A DNA stretch of 64,000 bases from Streptomyces sp. NBC_01463 (lineage in GTDB: Bacteria > Actinomycetota > Actinomycetes > Streptomycetales > Streptomycetaceae), in the NCBI GenBank assembly GCA_036227345.1, contig CP109468.1:8494001-8558000 (forward strand), read 5' to 3'. Positions 48,833 to 57,801 of this stretch are shown in pieces. Numbering within the stretch: position 1 is the stretch's first letter; every line of letters begins with the position of its first letter. A program made the translations under genes and the position numbers. A model generated the notes under the pieces. That model was not told where the DNA came from. It was given only the letters and a program-made list of their open reading frames with translations, and made no database searches.

Positions 48833-48965
48833 AGCGGGGCACTCCCTCGTCCGGCTCGGGCACCCCGGATTGACGTGCCCCTGATCCACTGCGCCGAGAG
48901 CCTACGTGTAGCAGGCAGTCACCGGCAGGGTTTGCCTGATCCCGATGAGGGGTTTCCGTGCCCGG

Positions 48966-49403
48966 TCAGGCGGATGAGGAAAGCTGCGCGCGCACCCAGG
49001 CGGGGTCCGGATTGACGTGGGGCCGGCCCGCCACGACCACGGTCGGTACGGTCTCGTTGCCCTCGTTGGCGGCCCTCACGACCGCCGCACCCTCCGGATC
49101 GCGCCAGATGTCGACCCAGTGCAACCGGCGGGCGTTCCGGCCCAGTCGCATGCGCAGCCGGATGCAGTACGTGCAGCCGGGCCGCCAGAAGACGACCGGC
49201 CGGCCATCGGCCGCGCTACGGCGTTGTGCTTCCGCCGCACCGACCGACTTCGGGAAGATCAGGGGCGAGTTCACGCCCGCGGGCAGCGCGAACACCACCA
49301 GGACGGCCGCTGCTCCCCACGGGTTTCCCTGGCGGATCAGCTCGGCCGCAACGGCTGAGCCGCTGAGTGTGAACAGTATCGGCGGTATCCATGCGCGCAT
49401 CAT
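48966..49403 (-). CDS. Membrane-anchored glutaredoxin-like protein
   Basis: 145 residues. Two N-terminal hydrophobic segments (IPPILFTLSGSAVAAELI and WGAAAVLVVFALPAGVN) are followed by a glutaredoxin domain: VVFWRPGCTYCIRLRMRLG carries the C-x-x-C (CTYC) and TVPTVVVAGRPHVNP the cis-Pro. CTYC is unlike classical Cys-Pro-Tyr-Cys, and mycoredoxin proteins of actinomycetes have C-x-x-C of this kind. It may reduce disulfides at the membrane with mycothiol. Which side of the membrane the domain faces cannot be decided. Confidence 0.78.
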   Translation of the reverse strand: MMRAWIPPILFTLSGSAVAAELIRQGNPWGAAAVLVVFALPAGVNSPLIFPKSVGAAEAQRRSAADGRPVVFWRPGCTYCIRLRMRLGRNARRLHWVDIWRDPEGAAVVRAANEGNETVPTVVVAGRPHVNPDPAWVRAQLSSSA

Positions 49404-49433
49404 GATGACGCAGGCTACCGCCGCTTCGGGTGC

Positions 49434-50015
49434 TCAGGGGCGCGGTCCGGCGCCGTGCAGCAGGGTCTCGATGATGCGGGCGGCGAGCGTGTCGGTGTCG
49501 ACGCCGGCGTCGTCCGGGTTCCCGTTCAGGGATTCCCCGAGAAGTGCGTAGTAGAACCGCCGTACCCAGGTGAGGTCGGCCGCCTCGTCGATGAGCCTGT
49601 CCGCCCTGGCCCGTTCCAGCACGGTGAGGCAACGGCGGGCGATGTCCTGATGGAGTGCCGTGGCTTCGCTGTCGGGGGCGGCCGGCAGTCCCAGGGCGAA
49701 GGCCCAGGCGCTCTTCACCTCGAGCACGTTGGCCGTGATCCGGTGCAGTGCCACCATCGGCGGGGCGGTGTCCGGCCTGCCGTCCTCCACGGCCTGGGCG
49801 AGCTGGCGGGCGGCCGACGAGGCCAGGGCGTCGATCAGCGCCTGCCGGTGGGTGAACCGCCGGTGGATCGTCGTCCTGGCCACGCCTGCCGCGGTCGCGA
49901 TCTGCTCCATCGATGCGCCGGGGTCCGCGGAGAGCACGCGTTCGGCCGCCTCCAGGATCGCGCGCACACTGCGCTCCGCGTCCGCCCGCAACGGCCGTGC
50001 CGCCGGTTCGCTCAT
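49434..50015 (-). CDS. TetR-family transcriptional regulator
   Basis: 193 residues. The TetR_N helix-turn-helix is VRAILEAAERVLSADPGASMEQIATAAGVARTTIHRRFTHRQALIDALASSAAR. The C-terminal ligand domain is helical and unspecific. It diverges from the SDR gene at 50240; a CGATACATCG near-palindrome (50049-50058) and a TTCG-rich repeat array lie between and may hold its operator. It probably controls the SDR gene or itself. Confidence 0.83.
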   Translation of the reverse strand: MSEPAARPLRADAERSVRAILEAAERVLSADPGASMEQIATAAGVARTTIHRRFTHRQALIDALASSAARQLAQAVEDGRPDTAPPMVALHRITANVLEVKSAWAFALGLPAAPDSEATALHQDIARRCLTVLERARADRLIDEAADLTWVRRFYYALLGESLNGNPDDAGVDTDTLAARIIETLLHGAGPRP

Positions 50016-50130
50016 GGCGCCTCCCTCTCATCCGCGTGACCTTCAAAACGATACATCGGTGAGTCAAGTTCGGGTGAACTGCATCAGTGCTGTTGCACTT
50101 GCTGGAGAAGTGAGTACTCTCATGTCTCAG

Positions 50131-50222
50131 TTGCTCGTGATTCGCAGTTCGCCGCTCGCCGTTCGAGATTCGCCGTTCGTGGTTCGTGTTCGTGGTTCGC
50201 ACTCGTGGTCCGTAGCTCGTCG
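50131..50222. repeat. TTCG-rich low-complexity array between TetR and SDR genes
   Basis: About ten copies of a TTCG/CTCG core spaced 5-9 bases (for example CGTTCGTGGTTCGTGTTCG) run through 50131-50222, ending at the SDR ribosome site GAAGGAG. It looks like a replication-slippage tract made of short near-repeats rather than a precise tandem repeat. Whether the copies are bound by a protein is unknown. Confidence 0.6.
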
Positions 50223-50239
50223 AATGAAGGAGATCTCCC

Positions 50240-51064
50240 ATGCACACCGCAGCGCTCGTCACCGGTGCCTCATCCGGACTCGGCGCGGAGTTCGCCGCGC
50301 AACTCGCCGCCCGCGGGCACGATCTGATCCTGGTGGCGCGTTCCGGGGACAAGCTCACCGCCCTCGCCGATCGTCTCGCCGCGGAGCACGGCATCCGCGC
50401 CCATGTCCTGGTCCAGGACCTCGCCGAGCCCGACGCGGCCCGGCACATCACCGACCGACTCGCCGCCCTGGAGCTGAGCGTCGACCTGCTGGTCAACAAC
50501 GCCGGGTTCGGCACCTGCGGCCGTTTCGAGGACATCGCGCCGGACCGTGACCACGACCAGCTCATGGTCAACGTCGTCGCGCTCGTCGACCTCACCCACG
50601 CCCTGCTCCCGGACATGCTGGAGCGCGGCAGCGGCGCGGTCGTGAACGTCGCCTCCACCGCGGCCTTCCAGCCGTCCCCGTACTTCGCCGTCTACAGCGC
50701 GAGCAAGACCTTCGTGCTGAACTTCGGGCTCGCCCTGCGCCAGGAGTACCGCGGACGCGGCATACGCGTGCTCATCCTGTGCCCCGGCCCGGTCGACACC
50801 CCGTTCTTCGACGCCATCGGCACCCGCAAGGCGGCCGTCAACGGCTCGTTCACCACGCCGGAGCCCGTGGTACGCGCCGCCCTGCGCGCCCTCGACCGCG
50901 ACCGCGGCTACGTCACGCCCGGACTCGGCAACGCCCTGTCCGCGCACCTGCTGCCGCGCCGGCCGCGCACCCTGGTCACCGCCCTCGCCGAACGCGTCAC
51001 CCGGAAAGTCCTGGGCCCCGGGGGCGCCCCCGGCGCCACAAAGCCGAAGGAGCACGCGGCGTAG
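50240..51064 (+). CDS. Short-chain dehydrogenase/reductase
   Basis: 274 residues. TGASSGLGAEFAAQLA (cofactor loop TGxxxGxG), NNAGFGTCGRF, and the catalytic Ser/Tyr/Lys in VVNVASTAAFQPSPYFAVYSASKTF are all present. The nucleotide-binding R-rich LILVARSGDKLTAL after strand 2 points to NADP(H). Classical SDR of unknown substrate. A GAAGGAG ribosome site lies close before the ATG at 50240. The divergent TetR may control it. The ABC exporter operon begins 116 bases after its stop. Confidence 0.87.
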   Translation: MHTAALVTGASSGLGAEFAAQLAARGHDLILVARSGDKLTALADRLAAEHGIRAHVLVQDLAEPDAARHITDRLAALELSVDLLVNNAGFGTCGRFEDIAPDRDHDQLMVNVVALVDLTHALLPDMLERGSGAVVNVASTAAFQPSPYFAVYSASKTFVLNFGLALRQEYRGRGIRVLILCPGPVDTPFFDAIGTRKAAVNGSFTTPEPVVRAALRALDRDRGYVTPGLGNALSAHLLPRRPRTLVTALAERVTRKVLGPGGAPGATKPKEHAA

Positions 51065-51073
51065 GTCCTCCCC

Positions 51074-51085
51074 CTACCGCGGTAG
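51074..51085. promoter_or_regulatory. Palindrome CTACCGCGGTAG before the ABC exporter operon
   Basis: A perfect 12-bp palindrome begins 9 bases after the SDR stop and about 95 bases before the ABC ATPase start. A CATATTGG and a TATGAC downstream (around 51092-51112) could serve as -10 elements. The regulator is unknown; no regulator gene is linked to the operon. Confidence 0.4.
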
Positions 51086-51180
51086 CACCCTCATATTGGC
51101 TCCCGGGTATGACGCCAGGCGCGCGGCCGTCCACGCACACTCCGTCCGGTCGGCACGAGAAGATCGCGAGAGGGCGGAAC

Positions 51181-52011
51181 ATGAGGGTACGCAGCGGAAG
51201 GCGGCAGAAGGCGGACGACCGGGCGGAGGCGGCCGGGGGCCCCACACCCGGTCAGGCCGTCGAACTGCGCGGTGTCCGACGGCAGTACGGCCGCGGCGCG
51301 GGCTCCGTGCACGCCCTGGCGGGCATCGATCTCGCTCTCCCGCGCGGCACGTTCACCGCGGTCATGGGGCCGTCGGGGTCCGGCAAGTCCACGTTCCTGC
51401 AGTGCGCCGCCGGTCTCGACCGGCCCTCGTCCGGATCCGTGTGCCTCGGCGGCACGGAGATCACCGGCATGAGCGAGAACCAGCTCACCGAGCTGCGCCG
51501 CAGCCGCCTCGGCTTCGTGTTCCAGTCCTTCAACCTGCTGCCGTCGCTGACCGTGGAGCAGAACGTGCTGCTGCCCATGCGTCTCGCGGGCCGCCGTCAG
51601 GACCGCCGTCTGGCGGCCTCGATGCTCGCGCAGGTCGGACTCGCCGACAAGGCGCGGCGCCGCCCCGGCGAGCTGTCCGGCGGCCAGCAGCAGCGTGTCG
51701 CCGTGGCCCGCGCCCTGGTCACCGGCCCCGACGTGGTGTTCGCCGACGAGCCCACCGGCGCCCTCGATTCCGGCACCGCGGCCGAGGTGCTCGGCCTGCT
51801 CCGGCACGCCGTCGACACCCTCGGGGCCACCGTCGTCATGGTCACCCACGACCCGGCGGCCGCCACCTGGGCCGACCGCGTGCTGTTCCTCGCCGACGGC
51901 ACCTTCGCCGGCGGACTGGAGCGTGGATCGGCGGAGCAGATCGCGGCACGGATGAGGGCGTTCACCGCCCCTGCCTCCCGCACGGGCACGATGGCGGGTG
52001 CCGCGGCATGA
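51181..52011 (+). CDS. MacB/LolD-like ABC transporter ATP-binding protein
   Basis: 276 residues. Walker A MGPSGSGKST, Q-loop VFQSFNLLPSLTV, ABC signature LSGGQQQRVAVARAL, Walker B VVFADEPTGALD and H-loop VMVTHDP are all intact, with the TGALD/VTHD wording typical of MacB-type exporters. It has a charged 25-residue N-terminal extension. GAGGGCGG precedes the ATG at 51181. Its stop overlaps the permease start by 4 bases (ATGA), so the two form one exporter. Confidence 0.9.
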   Translation: MRVRSGRRQKADDRAEAAGGPTPGQAVELRGVRRQYGRGAGSVHALAGIDLALPRGTFTAVMGPSGSGKSTFLQCAAGLDRPSSGSVCLGGTEITGMSENQLTELRRSRLGFVFQSFNLLPSLTVEQNVLLPMRLAGRRQDRRLAASMLAQVGLADKARRRPGELSGGQQQRVAVARALVTGPDVVFADEPTGALDSGTAAEVLGLLRHAVDTLGATVVMVTHDPAAATWADRVLFLADGTFAGGLERGSAEQIAARMRAFTAPASRTGTMAGAAA

Positions 52012-54542
52012 TGCTTCCCAACGGACTCGCCCGCGCGGCCGTCCGCTCCAGGCCCGCATCGTTCGCGGGGACCTTCGTCGCCCTGCTGATGTCCGCGCTC
52101 ATCGTCACGGCCTGCGGCATCCTGCTCGAAACCGGTCTGCGGGCGTCGGTGCCGGCGGAGCGGTACGCCGACGCGCCGGTCGTCGTGGCGGCGGACCAGT
52201 ACAAGTACATCGGCACGGGCAGCGGCGAGGACCGCGAGGAGGAGGCGGTCCCGCTGCCGGACACCGCACGGGTGGACGCCGGGCTGGCCGCGAGGGCCGC
52301 CCGGGTGCCGGGCGTGGCCGCCGCCGTCGCGGACTTCACCTTCCCCGTGCGCCCGGCGCACGACAGCGTGGGCTCCGGCACCCCCGGACTTCCCGTGCCC
52401 GGCGGTGCGCTCACCGGGCACGGATGGGGCTCGCACGTCTTCACCGGCAGCGCGCTGACCACCGGCTCCGCGCCCCGCGCCGGGGAAGTCGTGCTCGACT
52501 CCGGCACGGCCCGCACGGCGAAGGCCGCCGTCGGGGACACCGTCGCGCTGCACACCCTCGCCGGGCGGCAGGACTTCCGCGTCGCGGGCATCGCCAGGAC
52601 CGGCCCCGGCGACACCGCCCGGAGCACCGGCGCCCTTGCCTGGTTCACCGACGCCCAGGCCCCCACGCTCGCCGGCCACCCCGGCAAGGCGGACGCCATC
52701 GCCGTGCGGGCCGACGGCGGCACCGATACCGACGCCCTCGCGGGTTCCGTGGAGAAGGTCCTGGCCGGCTTCGGCGCCCAGGTGCACACCGGTGACGACC
52801 GTGGCGCGATCGAGGACCCGGGCCTCGGCTACGCCAAGCAGACGCTCTTCGGGATCGGCGGCTCCTTCGGCGGCATCGCCGCCATCGTCGCGGTCTTCAC
52901 CGCGGCCGGGACCGTGGCGCTGTCCGTCTCCCAGCGGGCCCGCGAATTCGCGCTGCTGCGTGCCGTGGGTGCCACGCCGCGACAGATCCGCCGCGCGGTG
53001 GCCTCGGAGGCGCTGCTCATCGCGCCCCTCGCCGGGATCGTCGGCTGCCTGCCCGGCATCGGGCTCGCGCACTGGTGGTTCGGGCAGTTGCAGGACCGCG
53101 GGGCGATCCCGGAGGCGGTCCGGATGCACGTCTCCTGGATCCCGCTGGTCGCCGCGGTCGGGGCCGGGCTGCTCACCGCGCTCGGCGCCGGATGGGCGGC
53201 AGGGCGCAGGCCCGCGAGGATCAAGCCGGGGCAGGCGCTCACCGAGGCGTCGGTGGAGCGGCTGCGGCCGGGCGTGATCCGTACCGCGCTGGGCCTCGTC
53301 GCCCTCGTCGGCGGCGCGATCCTCACCGGTGTCGCCGCCCGCTCCACCGGGGACGACGCGGCAGGGGCGGCCCTCGGCGTCGTCATGCTCTTCATGCTCG
53401 CCGTCGCACTGCTCGGCCCGCTGGTGGCGCGGCTGTGCGCGGGCCTCTTCGGCCTCCCGCTGCGCGGCGCGGGCGCGGCGGGCGCGCTGGCGGTCGCCAA
53501 CTCCCGTACCAACTCCCGCCGCCTCGCCTCCGCGATCACCCCGATCGTGCTCGCCATGGCCTTCGCGTCGACCCTCGTCTTCATGCACACGAGCGAGACC
53601 CACATCGCCGACGAGCAACTGCGCGCCGGTATCACCGCGGACCACGTGGTGACCGACCCGGCCGGGCTCCCGGTGGACTCCGTGGCGCGCGCCGCCCGCG
53701 CGCCGGGCGTGGACGCGGCCGTCGGCCTGCTGACCACTCAGGTGCTGGTGCCCGTCGGCTCCGGTGAGTTCAAGTCGCTGCAGGGCGCGGCGACCCAGGG
53801 CGTCACCGGATCCGGCGCCGAGCTCGCGAAGGTGCAGGACCTGGACGTACGCGAGGGCGGCCTCGACCGGCTAGGACGGGACCGCATCGCCATCGACACG
53901 ACCCTGGCGACCTCCGCGGGCGCCGGCGTCGGCGACCGGCTCCCGCTCTACCTGCCCGACGGCACCGAGGCCCGCCCCGAAATCGTCGCCGTCTACGGCC
54001 GCGGCCTCGGTCTGGCGACGGTGACCATGGACCGGGCCGCCCTGACCGGGCACGTCACCTCGGGCTTCGACAGCACGCTGCTGGTGCGCGGCGGCACGGC
54101 GAAGTCGCTCGCCGCCCTGGGCGAGGTCACCGACGCCTCCGGCTACGCCACCGAGCAGAACCTCGACGCGAAGCTGGGCGCCTGGTCCAACACCACCATG
54201 GCCGCGGTCCTCGGCGGCTTCGCCGCAGTCGCCGCCGTCAACACACTGGTGATGACCGTTCTCGACCGCCGCCGCGAACTGGGCACGCTGCGACTCGTCG
54301 GCGCCACCCGGCGCCAGGTGCTGCGGATGCTGCGCTGGGAGGGCCTGCTGGTCTCCCTGGTGGGCGTGGTCCTCGGCTCCGCGATCGCCGCGGCCACGCT
54401 GGTCCCCATGATGCGCGGCATGACAGGCGAAGGACCGTACGTGCCCCCGCTGCTGTACGGAGCCTTCGTGGCCGCCGCCGGGGGACTGGCCCTGCTCGCG
54501 GTCACGCTGCCGGCCCGTGCGGCGCTGCGCCGCCGGTCGTAG
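52008..54542 (+). CDS. FtsX-family ABC transporter permease (two-FtsX, 844 residues)
   Basis: 844 residues with an N-terminal membrane helix, a large extracytoplasmic domain (about 50-280), three helices carrying the first FtsX signature SQRAREFALLRAVGATPRQIRR near residue 310, further helices, a second large domain (about 550-720) and a C-terminal FtsX domain with DRRRELGTLRLVGATRRQVLRM near 752. This is the fused two-copy permease usual for actinobacterial MacB-like exporters, which move peptides or lipid-linked molecules. ATG 52008 overlaps the ATPase stop. Confidence 0.88.
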   Translation: MMLPNGLARAAVRSRPASFAGTFVALLMSALIVTACGILLETGLRASVPAERYADAPVVVAADQYKYIGTGSGEDREEEAVPLPDTARVDAGLAARAARVPGVAAAVADFTFPVRPAHDSVGSGTPGLPVPGGALTGHGWGSHVFTGSALTTGSAPRAGEVVLDSGTARTAKAAVGDTVALHTLAGRQDFRVAGIARTGPGDTARSTGALAWFTDAQAPTLAGHPGKADAIAVRADGGTDTDALAGSVEKVLAGFGAQVHTGDDRGAIEDPGLGYAKQTLFGIGGSFGGIAAIVAVFTAAGTVALSVSQRAREFALLRAVGATPRQIRRAVASEALLIAPLAGIVGCLPGIGLAHWWFGQLQDRGAIPEAVRMHVSWIPLVAAVGAGLLTALGAGWAAGRRPARIKPGQALTEASVERLRPGVIRTALGLVALVGGAILTGVAARSTGDDAAGAALGVVMLFMLAVALLGPLVARLCAGLFGLPLRGAGAAGALAVANSRTNSRRLASAITPIVLAMAFASTLVFMHTSETHIADEQLRAGITADHVVTDPAGLPVDSVARAARAPGVDAAVGLLTTQVLVPVGSGEFKSLQGAATQGVTGSGAELAKVQDLDVREGGLDRLGRDRIAIDTTLATSAGAGVGDRLPLYLPDGTEARPEIVAVYGRGLGLATVTMDRAALTGHVTSGFDSTLLVRGGTAKSLAALGEVTDASGYATEQNLDAKLGAWSNTTMAAVLGGFAAVAAVNTLVMTVLDRRRELGTLRLVGATRRQVLRMLRWEGLLVSLVGVVLGSAIAAATLVPMMRGMTGEGPYVPPLLYGAFVAAAGGLALLAVTLPARAALRRRS

Positions 54543-54550
54543 CGCATGGA

Positions 54551-54591
54551 CAGGGGGCGGGAGCCGGCATCACACCGCCGCCCGCCCCCTG
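54551..54591 (+). terminator. Terminator after the ABC exporter operon
   Basis: CAGGGGGCGGG (54551-54561) and CCCGCCCCCTG (54581-54591) are perfect complements separated by 19 bases, which themselves can pair partly. The structure starts 8 bases after the permease stop. Confidence 0.65.
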
Positions 54592-54717
54592 CCGGGGTGA
54601 GCGCCCTTGGACTTCAGTCCGCGGCCACCTCCGCTACGCCGGGAGGTCACCAGGATCGGAAACGCTTCTCCCGTCCCATCCCCGTACCGGGGCCGCACGA
54701 CGAAGGAAGTACTACCG

Positions 54718-55770
54718 ATGGATCGCAGATCGTTCATGTCCACGACGGGCCGCGCCACCGTGCTCGCGGGCGGGGCCCTCACCGTCGGCGCAGCCCTGAC
54801 GGACGCGTCGGCCTCGGCCGCCCCGCTGGACGACAGGCGCGGCCACGGCAGCGGGGACAGCACGGTGCGGTTCAACATCATCAGCGACATCCAGGGCGAC
54901 CTGACCGACTTCGGCAGAGCCCTCGACGACCTGCGCCGCATCAATCCCGGCAGTGCCGGGCTTGGCATCGCGGGCGACATCACGCCCCGCGGCTACGACT
55001 TCGAGTACGCGGACGTCCGCCGCACCCTCGGACAGCACCAGCACCCCAGGAACGTCGCGTGGGCCATCGGCAACCACGAGTTCTACGTCCCGAAGTACCG
55101 CGACCCGAACACGCTCGCCCAGGACACCTGGCCCAACGGCACCACCGAGGACTCCCTCTTCCGCAGCTTCTACAACTTCGCGGGCCGGAACAAGGTCTAC
55201 TCGGAGACGTCGTTCGGCGGCATTCCGGTCCTGAGCCTCGGCACCGAGCGCTACGCGCACTACCACGACGCGAAGTTGTGGGACGAGGTGTGGATCAGCG
55301 ACGCGCAGTTCGCCTGGCTGGAGGACCGGCTCGCCCACTGGGCGCGACGACGCAAGCCGGTGATGGTCATGACCCATCACCCGCTGCCCAACACGGTGTC
55401 GGGCACGCACAACAAGCTCTACATGAGCGACTACCTCCAGCCGGACCGGCTCCTCTCGATCCTCGGCCGCCACAAGGACGTGTTCCTCTTCTCCGGCCAC
55501 ACCCACTGGGACCTCAACCTGTCCGACTGGGTGGTACGCAGGGTCGTCCCCGGCACCGGCAACCTCGAAGGCTTCACCGTGGTGAACACCGCAGCGGTCC
55601 AGGCGGGCTGGACGGACGACGGCAAGGGCGGCGAGGTCTCGGTGAGCGGCGCCTTCAACCAGGGGCTCCAGATCGAGGTCGGCCCCCGTGCGGTCGTCAT
55701 CAAGGCCCGCGACTTCACCACGGGCACCTGGCTCAAGCAGCTCACGGTTCCGCTGCACACAACTGGCTGA
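54718..55770 (+). CDS. Exported metallophosphoesterase
   Basis: 350 residues. The N-terminus MDRRSFMSTTGRATVLAGG is a twin-arginine-type signal. Calcineurin-like motifs are in order: ISDIQGDLTDFGRAL (D-x-H position has Q instead of His), AGDITPRG, AIGNHEF, VMTHHPLP and the closing SGHTHWDLN. The two-metal centre is therefore largely complete but with one altered ligand. It should hydrolyse phosphate mono- or diesters outside the membrane. GAAGGAAG lies 9 bases before the ATG at 54718. Confidence 0.82.
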   Translation: MDRRSFMSTTGRATVLAGGALTVGAALTDASASAAPLDDRRGHGSGDSTVRFNIISDIQGDLTDFGRALDDLRRINPGSAGLGIAGDITPRGYDFEYADVRRTLGQHQHPRNVAWAIGNHEFYVPKYRDPNTLAQDTWPNGTTEDSLFRSFYNFAGRNKVYSETSFGGIPVLSLGTERYAHYHDAKLWDEVWISDAQFAWLEDRLAHWARRRKPVMVMTHHPLPNTVSGTHNKLYMSDYLQPDRLLSILGRHKDVFLFSGHTHWDLNLSDWVVRRVVPGTGNLEGFTVVNTAAVQAGWTDDGKGGEVSVSGAFNQGLQIEVGPRAVVIKARDFTTGTWLKQLTVPLHTTG

Positions 55771-55823
55771 GGGGCGGGCACCCCACGGTCCGACCGTTCC
55801 ATGGCGGGGTATCGTGCGCGGCC

Positions 55824-56411
55824 ATGGGCGCACTGATGGTGATCAGGCACGGTCAGACCGAATGGAGCGTGTCGGGCCGGCACGCCGGGCGTACCGACGT
55901 TCCGCTGACCGATGCCGGTGAGGCCATGGCGAGGGCGCTCGCGCCGAGGCTCGCGCGACACGACCTGGTGGCCGTGTTCAGCAGCCCGCTGAACCGCGCG
56001 TTGCGGACGGCGGAGTTGGCCGGCCTGACCGGTGTCAGGCCCGATCAGGACCTGACGGAGTGGGACTACGGCGGCTACGAGGGGCTGACGGCGGCGCAGA
56101 TCCGGGAGTCGCGTCCGGACTGGGACCTCTGGCGGGACGGCGTCGTTCCCGGCGACGCCGAGCATCCCGGCGAGCAGCTCCGGCAGGTGTCGGCACGGGT
56201 GGACGCGGTACTGGACCGGATCCGTCCGCTGCTGGACGACGGCGATGTCGCCGTCGTCGCGCACGGTCATCTGGCGCGCCTGCTCACCGTGCGCTGGCTC
56301 GGTCTCGACGCGTCCGCAGGCCGCCTGCTCGGCCATCCGCATCCGGGCACGCTCGCCTTCCTGGCCACCGAGGACGCGCAGCCCGTCCTTGCCGCCTGGA
56401 ACATGCCGTAG
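55824..56411 (+). CDS. Histidine phosphatase (phosphoglycerate mutase-like) protein
   Basis: 195 residues. LMVIRHGQTEWSVSGRHAGRTDVPLTDAGEAMARAL has the RHG motif with catalytic His9, FSSPLNRALRTAELAGL the second Arg pair, LTEWDYGGYEGLTAAQI the acid, and VAVVAHGHLARLLTVRWLGL the second His. It is a cobC/PhoE-like phosphatase rather than a glycolytic mutase. The substrate is unknown. It stands 54 bases after the metallophosphoesterase on the same strand and may share its transcript. Confidence 0.85.
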   Translation: MGALMVIRHGQTEWSVSGRHAGRTDVPLTDAGEAMARALAPRLARHDLVAVFSSPLNRALRTAELAGLTGVRPDQDLTEWDYGGYEGLTAAQIRESRPDWDLWRDGVVPGDAEHPGEQLRQVSARVDAVLDRIRPLLDDGDVAVVAHGHLARLLTVRWLGLDASAGRLLGHPHPGTLAFLATEDAQPVLAAWNMP

Positions 56412-56549
56412 TGGGAGGAGGCGACCGGCAGGTCGGGCACACGGCCGGTGACCGCGACCGGACCGCCCGAAGATGCGCACACCCGAAGCGGGTGGCCTGC
56501 GGATCTCCGGGCGAAATGTGTCCTGACGGCCATCCGGCGCCGGCGGGAG

Positions 56550-57740
56550 CTACCCGGCACTTGCGCAGTAGCCCTGCTGGAAGGCGGCCCAGAAGTCCTC
56601 GTCGATCCCGGTGTCGGAGAACGGGTTCCAGTTGGTGTGGGCGACGAGTTGGTCGTTCCCGTCGCGGCTGTTGAGGGCGAAGGTCAGATATCCGAGTGCG
56701 CTGCCGCCGTGGCCGTACGCGCGGCCGCAGCTGGTGGCGTAGACGTAGATGCCCAGGCCGTAGGCGACGGCGGGCGGGGCGCTGCCGGTCGTGGGGACCG
56801 TGTCGGTGAGCATCCTGCGAAGCACGTCCGGAGGCAGCAGACGTCCCTGCAGCAGGGCCCGGTAGAAGCGTGCGATGTCGGCCGCGGTCGTGACGAGGGC
56901 GCCCGACGCGCCGGCCTCCGACGGGCTGAGCGCGGTGACGTCGAACCGGGTGGGGTCCGGTGCGTCCGGAAGGAGGAGCGAGACGTCCGCGTAGCCGTGG
57001 ACGTGGTTGCCGTCGATCGTGGTCCGGGTCAGCGGGTACGACGTGTCGCGCAGCCCGAGGGGGGCGAAGACGCGGCGTTCGAGGTTGGTGCGCAGGTCGC
57101 GGTCGGTGATCCGTTCGACGATCAGGTCGAGCAGCAGGTAGTTGGTGTTGGAGTAGCGGAACCGCGTGCCGGGGGCCGGGAAGTACCGGGGCCGGGCGAG
57201 GCCGATGCCGATCAGCTGGTCACGGGGCCAGTACTGGTCGAGGCTGCGGAAGTGGGGAAGCAGCCCGTCGATGTAGTCGTACAGCCCGCTCGTGTGGTTG
57301 AGCAGCTGGCGGACGGTGATGGGCGCACCGGACAGCGCGTTGTCGGTGCGGACCTGTTCGGGCAACAGGCTCTGCACGGTGTCGTCGAGTCGCAACCGGT
57401 GCTCGGCGACGAGTTGCAGGACGACCGTCGCGGTGAACGTCTTTGTGACGCTCCCGGTGCGGAACCTCAGGTCCGGTGCCATCGGCTTCCCGGTGGACCG
57501 GTCGGCCAGACCGGCCGCGCCGAAGCGGTCGTCCGGGCCACGCCGGGTGAACAGGAAGGCGCCCGGGTTGGGGTTCGGGCCGGCCGCCACCTGATCGGCC
57601 AGTTCCTGCAGGGCCGGGTCGCGGCGGCTGCCGGCCGCCAGTCCGTCACTGGCCCGGCTCGCGGTGGCCACGCCGGGTGGCAGCAGGAGAGCGAGGGCAA
57701 GTCCCATGCCTAACAGCCGGGTTGAGTGCAGTCGGATCAT
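56550..57740 (-). CDS. Secreted serine hydrolase (D-Ala-D-Ala carboxypeptidase/beta-lactamase family)
   Basis: 396 residues. Signal peptide 1-28. SxxK is FRTGSVTKTF near residue 95, Y-x-N is FRYSNTNYLLLDLI, and the third motif is GHGG (YGHGGSALGY). NHTSGLYDYID is the usual lid. In architecture it is a paralogue of the enzyme at 21962. Its ATG at 57740 follows GGGAGGAACC. It diverges from a TetR gene, 61 bases away, which likely controls it. Confidence 0.87.
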   Translation of the reverse strand: MIRLHSTRLLGMGLALALLLPPGVATASRASDGLAAGSRRDPALQELADQVAAGPNPNPGAFLFTRRGPDDRFGAAGLADRSTGKPMAPDLRFRTGSVTKTFTATVVLQLVAEHRLRLDDTVQSLLPEQVRTDNALSGAPITVRQLLNHTSGLYDYIDGLLPHFRSLDQYWPRDQLIGIGLARPRYFPAPGTRFRYSNTNYLLLDLIVERITDRDLRTNLERRVFAPLGLRDTSYPLTRTTIDGNHVHGYADVSLLLPDAPDPTRFDVTALSPSEAGASGALVTTAADIARFYRALLQGRLLPPDVLRRMLTDTVPTTGSAPPAVAYGLGIYVYATSCGRAYGHGGSALGYLTFALNSRDGNDQLVAHTNWNPFSDTGIDEDFWAAFQQGYCASAG

Positions 57741-57761
57741 CAGAGGTTCCTCCCCGGTAGC

Positions 57762-57780
57762 AATATAGACGTACGGTTAT
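57762..57780. promoter_or_regulatory. Operator-like sequence between serine hydrolase and TetR genes
   Basis: ATAGACGTACGGTTAT (57765-57780) is symmetric at 12 of 16 positions around CGTACG. On the minus strand TATATT (57767-57762) overlaps it and is a good -10 for the serine hydrolase. In a 61-base divergent gap, an overlap of -10 and dyad points to repression by the adjacent TetR. Confidence 0.5.
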
Positions 57781-57801
57781 AGCACGCGGTACCGTCCTCA
57801 C

